Shown here one piece after another: positions 36,176-45,360 of a stretch of 64,000 bases of DNA. Numbering within the stretch: the first letter of the stretch is position 1; the number at the start of each line of letters is the position of its first letter. A model generated the notes under the pieces. It was given only the letters and a program-made list of their open reading frames with translations. It was not told where the DNA came from and ran no database searches. A program made the position numbers and the translations under genes. The stretch lies in NCBI GenBank assembly GCA_001949185.1, contig BDGG01000009.1:1793135-1857134 (forward strand). The letters run 5' to 3'. Origin of the DNA: Ramazzottius varieornatus. Its lineage: Eukaryota > Tardigrada > Eutardigrada > Parachela > Ramazzottiidae.

Positions 36176-37739
36176 CCGATTCACCTGTAGAGAGAGATAT
36201 CTTGGTGGCACGACAAAGCACTGCCTTCATGTTACCAAGCTTCTGTTCATAGACCTTATCCATTTCCGTATTCAGGGCTTTCCTTCCAAAAGCAGGGGAA
36301 CGAGGATCATGCTTCACGAAAGCACGTTGGGTAGCCGGATTCGCGCATAAGGATGGAGTCGCCGTTGTCCGTAAAACCTACAAGGCCCGTTCGCGCAGGA
36401 TCGTTCGATATCTACAGTCAGAAAGCACAACTAATTAGCCTGGAGTAGATCGACGGAGGGAGCAGAAAGAAACAGCAACAAGCAACAGCAAAGGCCGACT
36501 TAACTCAAACTTCCCTGCTCGTACGGGTTTGATGGTTCAAATTTCAGCTTGGACTGGATCATGGCAATGCCTGTGGCTGGCTTGTCCTGCTTCTTCTTCT
36601 TGAGGTCTTTACGAAGCTCTTCCTGCTCTTCATACTTGGCAAATGCGTCGGGGTGACGGTTCTTCAGATGGGACACAGCGTTTCCGATGTTGCCAGCAGG
36701 CTTCGCTTCATGGTTACAGGATTCACACGTTGACGTACCCGTCTCAGCATCCTCAGTATAGTACTGCCATACTGCAGAAGCTTTCTTTTGACCATCAGGT
36801 AGTTTGCGCTTTTGGGAAAATCGACTGGAAGACGATGTCGAAGGCGGTCGAGACGACTCATCTTCGGAGTCAACCGTCGTCGGTTTCCGCAATGACGATT
36901 ACTGGTGGGCTTGCTGCTATTGCAGCTGCTACAGGAACTTTCCCTCTTTCCGGTGGTAGCTTCTTCTTTGCGCCTTTTATAGGCTTTGTCCGCCACGGTG
37001 GTCTCATGACTCTCTGACAATCTAGCAGTTCTTTGCAAATAAGAGGAGGACAGACAAACAATTTGTCGAAGGCAGTAGGCCAGTAGCAACACCTGTAGTA
37101 CAGCTTGCATCCTGCAACCTACACTCTCTAATATGGCCGGTTAAAGTGTCGCACCGTATGCAGCTGCATGATATTCTACGGTATTCATTCGCAATTTCGC
37201 AGTACGGCGGTAGCCCTACTGTGCCGCTGTAGAGGCATCGGTATGGTGTGGCGCATTTTATAGGGCGTGGTCGCACATTAGGCAACCAGCGCACAGGCAG
37301 TTTTTTGAACCAGCGGTGCCGTTAACCGGATAGTAAAATATATTTTACTACAGATGATGAACAGCTTAATAATAATAAAATATCGCACTTCTACTTTCAA
37401 GCTACTAAAATATTAATATCGGGTTCCGGAGCCTAAACCTGTTTACTAAATGTTACTAAATATAGTAGATGCTCAAACCATCTACTATCATCTACTTTAA
37501 GATAATATTACTATATTAGAACATCACTACTCCCGGGGCCGTTTTCTTCCCAAGGGTAGGTCTGTTTTAGTTCGATTGATTTGATTGCGTCATTCCCGTT
37601 TCCATGTTCTGATAAGTTTAATAATATTTTAATTTTAATAATTGAAATTCGTCAGCGATTTTACTTACAGTCAGCTGATCACGTAGACTTAACATCAGCA
37701 CGTAACTTTTAATAATTTTAATTGCATAGTAAAATAACA

Positions 37740-38270
37740 CTGGTTTCATGTACCGGTGGATGGTACTTTTAGCCTCCTGGCCAACCCATCCAACATTTTT
37801 TATGGATTCTTCTACGGCCATAGTTCCTAGTTCGCGAGGCGGGTCAACTTGGCCGTTTTAGAAAGTCAAGATCAGCTCTTGATCATCCCGCTACGGGGGA
37901 AGATCAACCGGTAGGATCTCTGATCCTCAGTACGTACGATCCTCCACACAGCCGTAGGCGTGAATCCGTCCCGGGTAGTGAGCACGCACCAGACCAGCCA
38001 ATCAACGGTCAGCTGTTAATCAGTCGAACAGATCTGCGCCATGAGTACATANNNNNNNNNNNNNNNNNNNNNNNNNNNNNNNNNNNNNNNNNNNNNNNNN
38101 NGGTTGATCTTCCCCCGTAGCGGGATGATCAAGAGCTGATCTTGACTTTCTAAAACGGCCAAGTTGACCCGCCGCGCGAACTAGGAACTATGGCTGTAAA
38201 AGAATCCATAAAAAATGTTGGATGGGTTGGCCAGGAGGCTAAAAGTACCACCCATCGGTAGATGAAACAG
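37740..38270. repeat. Large inverted repeat flanking an assembly gap
   Basis: Left arm 37740-37909 and right arm 38102-38270 are near-perfect reverse complements (GGTTGATCTTCCCCCGTAGC begins the right arm). Arms are about 169 bp with a few mismatches, separated by about 140 bp of sequence plus 50 Ns (38052-38101). The right arm starts exactly at the end of the N run. It is either a foldback-type element or an artefact of joining two contig ends. Confidence 0.85.
38052..38101. other. Assembly gap (50 N)
   Basis: Run of exactly 50 Ns, a conventional scaffold-gap length. True size unknown. Confidence 0.99.
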
Positions 38271-38453
38271 AATTTAATCAGCAATCACCCATGGTCCCAC
38301 TCCCATACGATTAACTCACAAGTTAGTGTCTTGACTGTCTTCTGGAATCCATCGCCAATCTGCCATCTCCGAATCGTGCGGTGACCCTGATCCACCGGTA
38401 CCGATTGTCCTGTGTGTTTTCGCCTTGTCTCTAGAAGCTGTGGTGAGCGAGAC

Positions 38454-38987
38454 ATGGCCTTCCACGACGAAATTGAGATTGAGGATTTCGAGTACGACGA
38501 TGAAACGGAGACATATACGTGAGTTAGATATCTTCCTTTTTTGGTTAGATAGTGGCGAGTAGGCACGTCATTGTTGATCACAACTTAGTTGTTGCTGCTT
38601 TCTATAGGTACCCCTGTCCTTGCGGAGATCTGTTCACAGTCACGAAGGTAGCGCCAGATAGCCACTGTTCTGTCCGGTGATCTGTTATGCAGAGCAGAGA
38701 TGATGTCATTTGTAAACAGTCAGCACTAGACACTCACAAGGATGCATGATATATCTTCATTTACTTTTGTCCTTGCAGACCGAACTGATAGCCGGAGAGG
38801 AGATTGCAAGGTGTCCGAGCTGTTCGCTCATTATCAAAGTTATTTACAACTTGGCAAGCACAACGCACTTCCGGTACGTTCATGAACATGAAACGCTAAT
38901 TCAGTATTCCTCTCTGTTTTGCAGGAGGACTTCCGGAAGACGCAGGTTGGACTAGCTGAAGCGTCCGGACAGAGGGTGGCAGTTTAA
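38454..38987 (+). CDS. DPH3: Diphthamide biosynthesis protein 3 (CSL zinc finger)
   Basis: Small zinc/iron protein that donates electrons to DPH1-DPH2 for diphthamide formation on elongation factor 2 and also supports Elongator. Exons 38454-38518, 38608-38647, about 38780-38883 and 38925-38987. Sequence [33 protein letters not shown] matches the family; the metal ligands are CPCG and CPSC, followed by SLIIKVIYN. The donor of exon 3 is uncertain: GTTCAT after HFRY keeps the frame into EDFRKTQVGLAEA and a TAA at 38985, whereas GTACGT three bases earlier gives another frame and ends at a TAG. The C-terminus is therefore tentative. Confidence 0.93.
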
Positions 38988-39309
38988 GTCGACGAGAGGC
39001 CACAAAGATGTTCAAGTGCATAAGACATTCTCTTGGCGTTACTGTCATGGTTTCTGAAAGGACTTTGATACCAGAGTTTCAACCTCCTAGCCGCTCTAGC
39101 TGTATTGTTACGTTGCCCTAATCAAGACAACGGCATTTCGAACAGACTGTGCGAAGCGACATCGTCTACTCCCAGCGAGCTTGCGTTCGCTCGAGCCTCA
39201 CCTCGGAAATTGTCAGGTTAACGGTAAAACACGAAAGTGACAGACAGGGTTCAAACTTTTAAAGAATCTGTAGAATAAAAAATAAAAGAGCAGAGGGGAT
39301 TTCTGCATT
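38988..39309. other. Spacer between convergent DPH3 and OMA1-like genes
   Basis: About 320 bp between two stop codons. It holds both 3' UTRs; an AATAAA on the plus strand near 39273 may serve DPH3. Nothing else seen. Confidence 0.5.
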
Positions 39310-41130
39310 TCATTTGATCACAACGACGAACGGTTTCCACGGATCTTCAACTGCCTGAGACTTTTCCAGCGCTTTCTTCAATCGCGCCACGTCGATTGAC
39401 GGATTCCTTACTGGCAAAGGCGGGCAGTTGCATTCCGCACGAAGCCGAATAGCCTAGGAAGCAAATATTGGACAAAGTGGAAAACTTACAGTGACATTAG
39501 AGAATGAGTCCTTGATGACATACCTCTGGAACTTCCACCTCCAGCTGCTTTGCGCGTGACTCGTGGGTCGGGTGAGTACTGAGAAACTCGGGGACTTGAG
39601 CGGATATGTCGCCCTCGTACTGGCTGACAATGTTCATTCGCTCCCAGAAAGCAGTGCTTTCTCGAACATCGAAGCATGCCTTGGCCGACAGCCGAAGGCC
39701 GACACTATCGGCCTCCCCTTCCAGAAGGCGGCTGTATGGCAAGTTGAGCATTAACTGCAAAGACGCTTTATGAACACAGAGACGTTAACGATGCAGCACA
39801 AATACATTTTTCTCTTACCTCGACAATCTTGTTTATAACGTAGGTGGTAAAGCCCGATAAAACATCGGAAGGTAATACGGCCCATAGCGCACTCATCACC
39901 TAAAGACACTTTGTCAGAGGAGCGCGCCGCACATTATTCGAGAAAGAACTTACTATGATGACAAGGTAGTCGATGAAGTAGGTTAGGCTCACTTGCTCTG
40001 ACTACAAAGAGTAAGGGATGAAGTAGAGACTGGGATGTACTGATATAACATGTCTATTAGGCATCAGTATTTTACCCCGTGACCCAAGATCGTATGGGCC
40101 ATTTCGTGGCCAAGAACGATGCCAAGCTGGTCATCGTTAGCGATCATCTCTAGCATACCCAGGAAGACAAAAATATGACCTGTCTGCCAGAAAGCGATAA
40201 TCGTTAGACTTGGGCAAGTGACGAGGAGCCAAAGGCCGGAAACGGACAAACTTACAGGTAGGACAAATGCATTCTTCTGTTTGTCACCGACGACTGTCAC
40301 TGCCCAGTCTTGATCCTTGATTATAGCTATGTCCTGGTTTGCGTGGATCAAGCGTCTGGCTAAAGAGCATCAAACGATGCATAAAATATCTGCAGTAAGG
40401 TATATGTAAAGGCTTGGCCTTACCGACACGGTTCACTTGGACGTATGCAGGGTGCATTGAAGGTAGCAGCTGATCTTTCATGGCTTCGAATAACTGCAAA
40501 CAACAGCTATTGCAACTACGGTGACTGGGACAAATTTAGGGAAACCTACCATGTCTCGTTGTTGGTTTGAAATTTCTTTAAACTGTTGTTGGCTGAAAAC
40601 GACAAAGCGCTTTCGTTTTGTGAAGGGCGTTTCCTCTAGGTGCATCTCGTAGTACAGAAGACAGAAAAGCGCCACCGCAGCTGCGGCATCTGCAACACAG
40701 TTAACCATCAGACCAGTCTTTCTGGACGAAACATGCTCAGTCTAACACGAAGATTAACAGGTCTGGCTAGATGAACTTGTCAGGGCGGGAGAGCTGGCAG
40801 AACTCACATAGTAATTTCCGGTTATGCGTCCTGAAGAGCTGCTTCCGTTCGTGTGCTGGAACAGCCGCCCATCTTTGCCTCAAAAACCTAAGGCCATAAA
40901 CCTTACGTCTATTTCGTACTTTGATATACTGAGAGCCGAGGAGAAGATAACGGAAAGCTGGGACGTACCTTCCTACTACGACGGCAGCAGGCTTGCCAAC
41001 AAGGCGTATCGCAGCTGCAATGAGAGGAGGAAATGCCCACTGCACGCGCTGACTCGTTCGCAATCCGCGACGGCTCGAAAGGTGCAATGAAGTCCATCCC
41101 AAGGCTGACGTTGGGGTGGTGACAATACCA
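39310..41130 (-). CDS. OMA1: OMA1-like M48 zinc metalloprotease
   Basis: Mitochondrial inner-membrane protease that in animals cleaves OPA1 and DELE1 under stress. Coding exons run from about 41130 to the TGA at 39310-39312. N-terminal exon contains SRRGLRTSQRVQW and a hydrophobic stretch; 40690-40550 gives YYEMHLEETPFTKRKRFVVFS, the region preceding the catalytic domain in OMA1; 40495-40425 and 40360-40256 continue (AFVLP); 40183-40075 has the zinc motif HEMAH in LGIVLGHEMAHTILGHG; 39754-39525 the third ligand in LLEGEADSVGL and STHPTHESR; the last exon ends DPWKPFVVVIK. The first exon's phase did not join cleanly, so the N-terminus is unresolved. Shares an upstream region with SAE1 on the other strand. 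Confidence 0.85.
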
Positions 41131-41256
41131 CAGCGAGGAAGAAGATGAATCCTCCCGCAGAACGTACTGCATGACTTCACCTTGAATGCTTTTGTCGTCC
41201 TGCAGCAACAAGAATGGACGTGTTATTGTGCGAACTTTGTACTGTCCTGAGGACTC

Positions 41257-41517
41257 ATGTCCCTCAATCCTTTACCTATACGTCATGACGCCAGCCGCCT
41301 GCTGCGATGGCTTGGGCAAGGTAGAAGGTCTTGGAGAACCATTAACTTCACTTACCACAGATACTTTACGGAGCTAGTGGGCCATCTTCCAGACGATTTA
41401 ATCGCGACAATCAGGCAGCGCAACGGATCCATCCTCACTCTTTCGCAGAAGCATCGGTGGGAAAGGATGAACAAGCACCGTCGCCTACAATCTCGGACAT
41501 GTAGATCATCAGTATGA
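41257..41517 (+). CDS. Short unassigned open frame
   Basis: 86 codons from a true ATG to TGA between the OMA1-like and SAE1 genes. The translation is protein-like (SRLLRWLGQGRRSWRTINFT; ELVGHLPDDLIATIRQRNG), basic and possibly helical, and no known family comes to mind. It could be a small gene, an exon of a longer one, or chance, since the opposite strand may carry OMA1 5' sequence. Confidence 0.25.
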   Translation: MSLNPLPIRHDASRLLRWLGQGRRSWRTINFTYHRYFTELVGHLPDDLIATIRQRNGSILTLSQKHRWERMNKHRRLQSRTCRSSV

Positions 41518-41791
41518 ACGTGGTCGTGGTCTTCTCCAGAGTAACAAGAACGAAGGATCAACAACTTACTTAATTAGGGAAAAAAGCAGACAAAATAAGA
41601 TGATTCAATTTGACACGCTTAGCCGACACTGCATAGATCGTGCTTTCAGGGCCGACAACGAAACTGCGATTGGCAAGAAAACCATCTCGGTCACGCCCCT
41701 CCATACGAATGAAATCTGGAAAATCATTCAGTGCCATTTCCGTCTGCTCCTTAGCTGACCTTAATGTCGTTGCTGCTCTTGTGGATCAACG

Positions 41792-43133
41792 ATGGAAGCC
41801 AAACTAGAGCCAGTGGCCAAGAAGGTGAAGCAGGAGGACTGGTGTGAAGACGGAGCGGGACATGCCCAGTCGGGAGAGAATGTCGATCCAGGCCAACCAG
41901 CTACTGACCGCTTTCGCGCTACCAACTTGTATGATCGCCAGATCCGCCTGTGGGGATGGGATGCTCAGCAGCGGCTGATGAAGAGTAAATTGTTGATGTA
42001 CGGACTAGACGGAGTCGGCGCCGAGGTGTTGAAGAATCTGATGCTGGGTGGAATCAGGCAGATCACGATTATGGATTGGCAAATAGCAGCCGAGTCGGAT
42101 CTCACGACCAACTTCTTCCTTCGACGTCAGGATGTCGGACAACTGAACCGCGCCACAGCCACGGCAGAACGGGCCAAATCTCTCAACATCACCTGCGCTC
42201 TCACCGCCATGGAAGCTCAAACGTCCGACGTTACCGTCGACCTGGTGAAAGACTATGATCTGGTCGTACTGAACGGCGTTTCCCACCAAGAAGCTGTCCG
42301 CATCGGAAATGCCTGTCGCATCCTCGGCATCCCTATCTTCCTTTCACAGATTTGCGGCTTCCATGCCTTCTTCGCCAATGATCTCAACGGGCTAAAGTTC
42401 GAAATACCTCCTTTGAAGTCCTTCCAGCCAGGTATGCGTTCCGTAGTGCGGCAGTATGGCACGTTAGTCGGCCATCCCCATATTTTGCCCTTAGTTCCAT
42501 CATTTCCTTGGGGTGGCCGACTTGTTCGCGATGGCCCAGTAGTCAATAAGTTAAATCCTGTTGATCAACAGACTTCTTTCTTCTGTTGCAGGGAATACGG
42601 CAAAGACGCAAAGCAGCAGGGCCAGTCTTCCTTCGACTAGCAGTGGGAAGAGGGACAACAAGGAGCTGAAACTGATGGGGAGCAGTCAAGGAGAAAGCTG
42701 CGAAATACAAGAATTGACTATAAGCAGTCCCGATCTGTCCGTCGTTCTGGACGTGAAAGCCGTCAGACGGTCCGGACTGGCATCGCCCGTTCCCCGACGC
42801 GGCTATGGGCTGAAAAAGATGGATCCGTACCTGAACCTGGAACTCATCTTGACATTCGCTGGCCGTAAAGGGAGGTACCCCACTTATGGTCACTCGGAGG
42901 ATGACTTTAAGGATCTGAAGCATGTTTTGGCTGAGATACGGCCCGAAGGTGACAGCCGGGTCGTCGAGCCGGAGGAAATGGTAACAGCCGAGGCCAACTT
43001 CACTTGTGCCATTCTAGGAGGTACGTTAGCCCAGGAAGTCATCACGGTTCTGACACGTCGTAACTACCCCATCTACAACTTGTACTACTTGGCGGCAAAC
43101 GACGCCTGTGGAAGTCGAGAATACGTTGAATGA
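41792..43133 (+). CDS. SAE1: SUMO-activating enzyme subunit 1
   Basis: Non-catalytic half of the SUMO E1 (with UBA2), nuclear. Two exons: 41792-42431 and 42592-43133 (TGA), joined in phase. After a 45-residue hydrophilic leader, LYDRQIRLWGWDAQQRL is the diagnostic E1 adenylation-domain start. GLDGVGAEVLKNLMLGG is the nucleotide-binding loop, TTNFFLRRQDVGQ the following loop, and CGFHAFFANDLN fits SAE1. The C-terminal part CAILGGTLAQEVITVLTRRN...FNNLYYL-type block is typical. About 393 residues against 346 in human; the excess is the leader and a Ser-rich linker at the exon junction. No palindromic repeat in its single intron. Confidence 0.93.
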
Positions 43134-43514
43134 GCCCAACGGACAGCAGTCACCCGACATTTCCATGCACTTTCCTTTCCATGTAATCTACACAGTACTT
43201 TTTTTCCCACCGGGAGAAGTGTTACTTGACAGAGCTCCAACCACTGCTTTTTCTAGTATTTTTCAACAGAGTAACATCAGCCATTTTCTAGCTGCTGCGT
43301 AAATTCTTGATGTTACTCATGTTGCAGATAAACGAAATGAAAGACCAGAAAAAAACTAGGTACAGTATAAACTTGTCGTATTGTACTGATCAACTGTCTC
43401 AGGTAACCTGTAGTAGAAAGCGAAACAGTGCGTTGGGTTCTGTCTCGACGATTTAGGCAACGAAAGTGCCTCGGCTTGGCTAAAAGATCATGTAAAGTTT
43501 GTAAGAGGAGAAGA

Positions 43515-44932
43515 TTAGGAGGCAATGGTGCTCTCGTACCACTGGGGATGGCGTGTGGCGATAGCTTCGACGGCACGATTGACTTGAGCGCAGATACTTT
43601 CCAGCTTCTTGTCCCAAATGTTTAGCGCATGTTCTTGGTCAAAAGTGACAGAGTTGGTAATGTGGTTGATGCGCACCTTCAGACGATCTTCAGCCACCAT
43701 GTGGACAATGATCTTTTCCACTTTGTCGACGGGGATGTCCAACAGACGAGACAGTGCTTGGAAGCTGGCCACTCGGAAGTACTTCTTGGTGGACAGGATG
43801 TTGTGCTCCAGAACGTTGCGTTCCAGCAGAGAAGTCCCATCGGCTGTCAGAGCCTCTCGCTGGTGAGGCTGAAGGTTCTGGGCAAAGAGATCAATCTCTG
43901 CTCGTTTGATGGTCTTACCATCCAGGACCTTGCGAAGGAAACCGTACTGGGCAAGTGTGAAGGTTCGTTCGTCCTTGAGAAGGACAGCCAAGAAGCGGGA
44001 GCGTTGCGGTGTGGAAGGAGCCAGAAGCACACAGTTGACGGCGCTCTTCAAGGCTTGCGTACGCTCGCTTTCCGCCACCAGTTTCTCACTTGAAAGACGA
44101 TGATATCTCTGCAACGGCAAATTCCTGTCTATTAACCAGCATTTCTGACGAGCCTATAATCCTTACAGAAGACAATTGAAACTCGTAGGCAAACAAACTC
44201 GGACAGATTGCTTTTCCAAGTGGCGGACGCTTCCAGCCGTAACACCGAAGAGGTGCGCCACTTGGGCCAACAATCTGTCTGGTTTGTTTTGCCATCTGCC
44301 AATGTTGTTACCTGCGCTGCTTCGATGTACTTTCGGCGGTAGTCCTGGATGCGAGCAAAAGCCGCCGAGTGCTGAATACGAAACTCTTCGGGAGTGGCTT
44401 CGTCAATGAGCATACCCACTCGCTGAATGTAGTTTTCCGCTTCGACATATTCTTCGGCCGTCAGGTACAACCGACCAATCTTCATATTGATTTCCTGCTT
44501 CGTATCTTTGCCATACTGCTTCTGCCCGCTGTCCAGGGGAATCTGCGACAGAACCTTAGCTGCAGCCACCCATTCTTGATCATTCTCCAGTTCCTCTGCT
44601 AGGCGCATACGAAGGACGTAGGTCTGCTCCTCGAAGGAGATGCGGTTCTGAATCTTGTCCAGTGCATAGCTGATCATCTGCTTCTGCACACTGGGAGACA
44701 TGCTTAAGACGGCAGTGACAAACTCGGAGCAGTACTGACGGGCAGCCACGATGTTGAAATTCTCCCGCAGAATGACTTCCAGGTAGGCACGCAGGCATTC
44801 TAGCTGCTGCTCTTCAGGCAACTGCCGACACATATCCATCAAGACTTTACCTTGCTCGCCGGATTCCCGAAATGTCCCTTGTCCTCCCGACACCAGCGCC
44901 AGATACTCTTTGAAGGTATTCACTTCATCCAT
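43515..44932 (-). CDS. COPS4: COP9 signalosome subunit 4
   Basis: PCI-domain subunit of the COP9 signalosome, which removes NEDD8 from cullins. Two exons: 44932-44312 and 44108-43515 (TAA). Exon 1 carries helical repeats with EKI-type motifs: ALDKIQNRISFEEQTYVLRM, VLSQIPLDSGQKQYGKDTK and DYRRKYIEAAQ, all closely matching CSN4. Exon 2 holds the PCI domain: SERTQALKSAVNCVLLA, RSRFLAVLLKDER, LQPHQREALTADGTSLLERN and the winged-helix part. About 405 residues, equal to human (406). The related proteasome subunit Rpn5 was considered, but SGQKQY and LTADGTSLLERNVLEHN are CSN4 features. The single 203-bp intron contains one full palindromic element (44188-44293), the cleanest copy in the window. Confidence 0.95.
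44188..44293. repeat. P1 palindromic repeat, reference copy
   Basis: Outer arms GGCAAACAAACTCGGACAG and the inverse CTGTCTGGTTTGTTTTGCC bound a core at 44217-44266. About 106 bp, palindromic over nearly its whole length. In the 203-bp COPS4 intron. Confidence 0.92.
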
Positions 44933-45360
44933 GTTAGCTGCCGCGGAGGACGCGGGTAGTCCACAGAAGCCTCAGGTACTACAACAACACGGAGGTATGA
45001 AACCAGTCCACGAGTGCTTAAGCACATGAAATTATCGGGAGGGGAGCCAGCTTTCAGAGGGCACAAGTTGCAGCAATTGGCACCGGAAGCTCGGAACTAA
45101 CTTGTAAGAGACGTCGATCGTATTTCCATTCTGTTCATCGCACGGATGGGCGGACTTCAGACCTGCGCACCTTACTTGGGTGGTCTGTATTTGGCAGTGA
45201 GCTGGTGCGCTCGTCCGATATCGCAATGTACCGGGTGTAACCAAAGCAGAGCGAATTAGCGTTCCGCAGACCGCACTGTTTCGGTTTTCCTTTACTCCTA
45301 ATCGTGATCTCGTTCATAATTGTCGTTTGCTACTGACCCAACTCCTTGGAGAGCTCAGCC
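44933..45360. other. Spacer between divergent COPS4 and MUS81 genes
   Basis: About 430 bp likely to be a bidirectional promoter. No repeat or coding exon supported. Confidence 0.5.

Larger units (their letters stand above)
33813..36890 (-). pseudogene. hAT transposase (ZBED-like), interrupted
   Basis: Multi-exon transposase. 36830-36510 encodes a BED zinc finger (SAVWQYY, CESC, HLKNRHPDAF) and basic stretches; about 36310-36190 a helical segment; 35885-35499 the start of the RNase-H-like core (VVTDSGSSMVAAF); about 35220-34880 CTIHRLQTAV and STRWNSTLLSLRRL; 34560-34320 a further helical part; and 34265-33813 the C-terminal dimerisation region (FPLLSRLALDILAIPAASSAPERVFS). An in-frame TAG at 35718-35720 falls between EILAGWEIPS and KISAVVTDSG, a stretch normally continuous in hAT transposases, so the copy is probably inactive unless a small intron removes it. 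No initiating ATG found in frame near the BED exon. Confidence 0.8.
33599..37529 (-). mobile_element. hAT-superfamily DNA transposon, complete ends
   Basis: The ends are perfect inverted repeats of 17 bp: left TAGTGATGTTCTAATAT at 33599, right its exact inverse at 37513-37529. Both sides are flanked by the identical 8-bp direct repeat CTCCCGGG (33591-33598 and 37530-37537). An 8-bp duplication and a TAGNG terminus are hAT hallmarks. Subterminal regions (33610-33770 and 37320-37510) are AT-rich with repeated TTACTAAAATATT-like words. Inside is a minus-strand transposase (separate entry), and three palindromic repeats lie in its non-coding parts. Total length 3931 bp. Confidence 0.93.

Noticed and set aside
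36643-37017. 124-codon plus-strand frame antisense to the hAT BED exon
   Set aside because: It is the mirror of the transposase exon and has no recognisable domain.
43515-44932. Proteasome subunit Rpn5/PSMD12 as identity
   Set aside because: Both have PCI domains, but motifs such as SGQKQY, DYRRKYIEAAQRY and LTADGTSLLERNVLEHN fit COP9 subunit 4, and the length equals CSN4.
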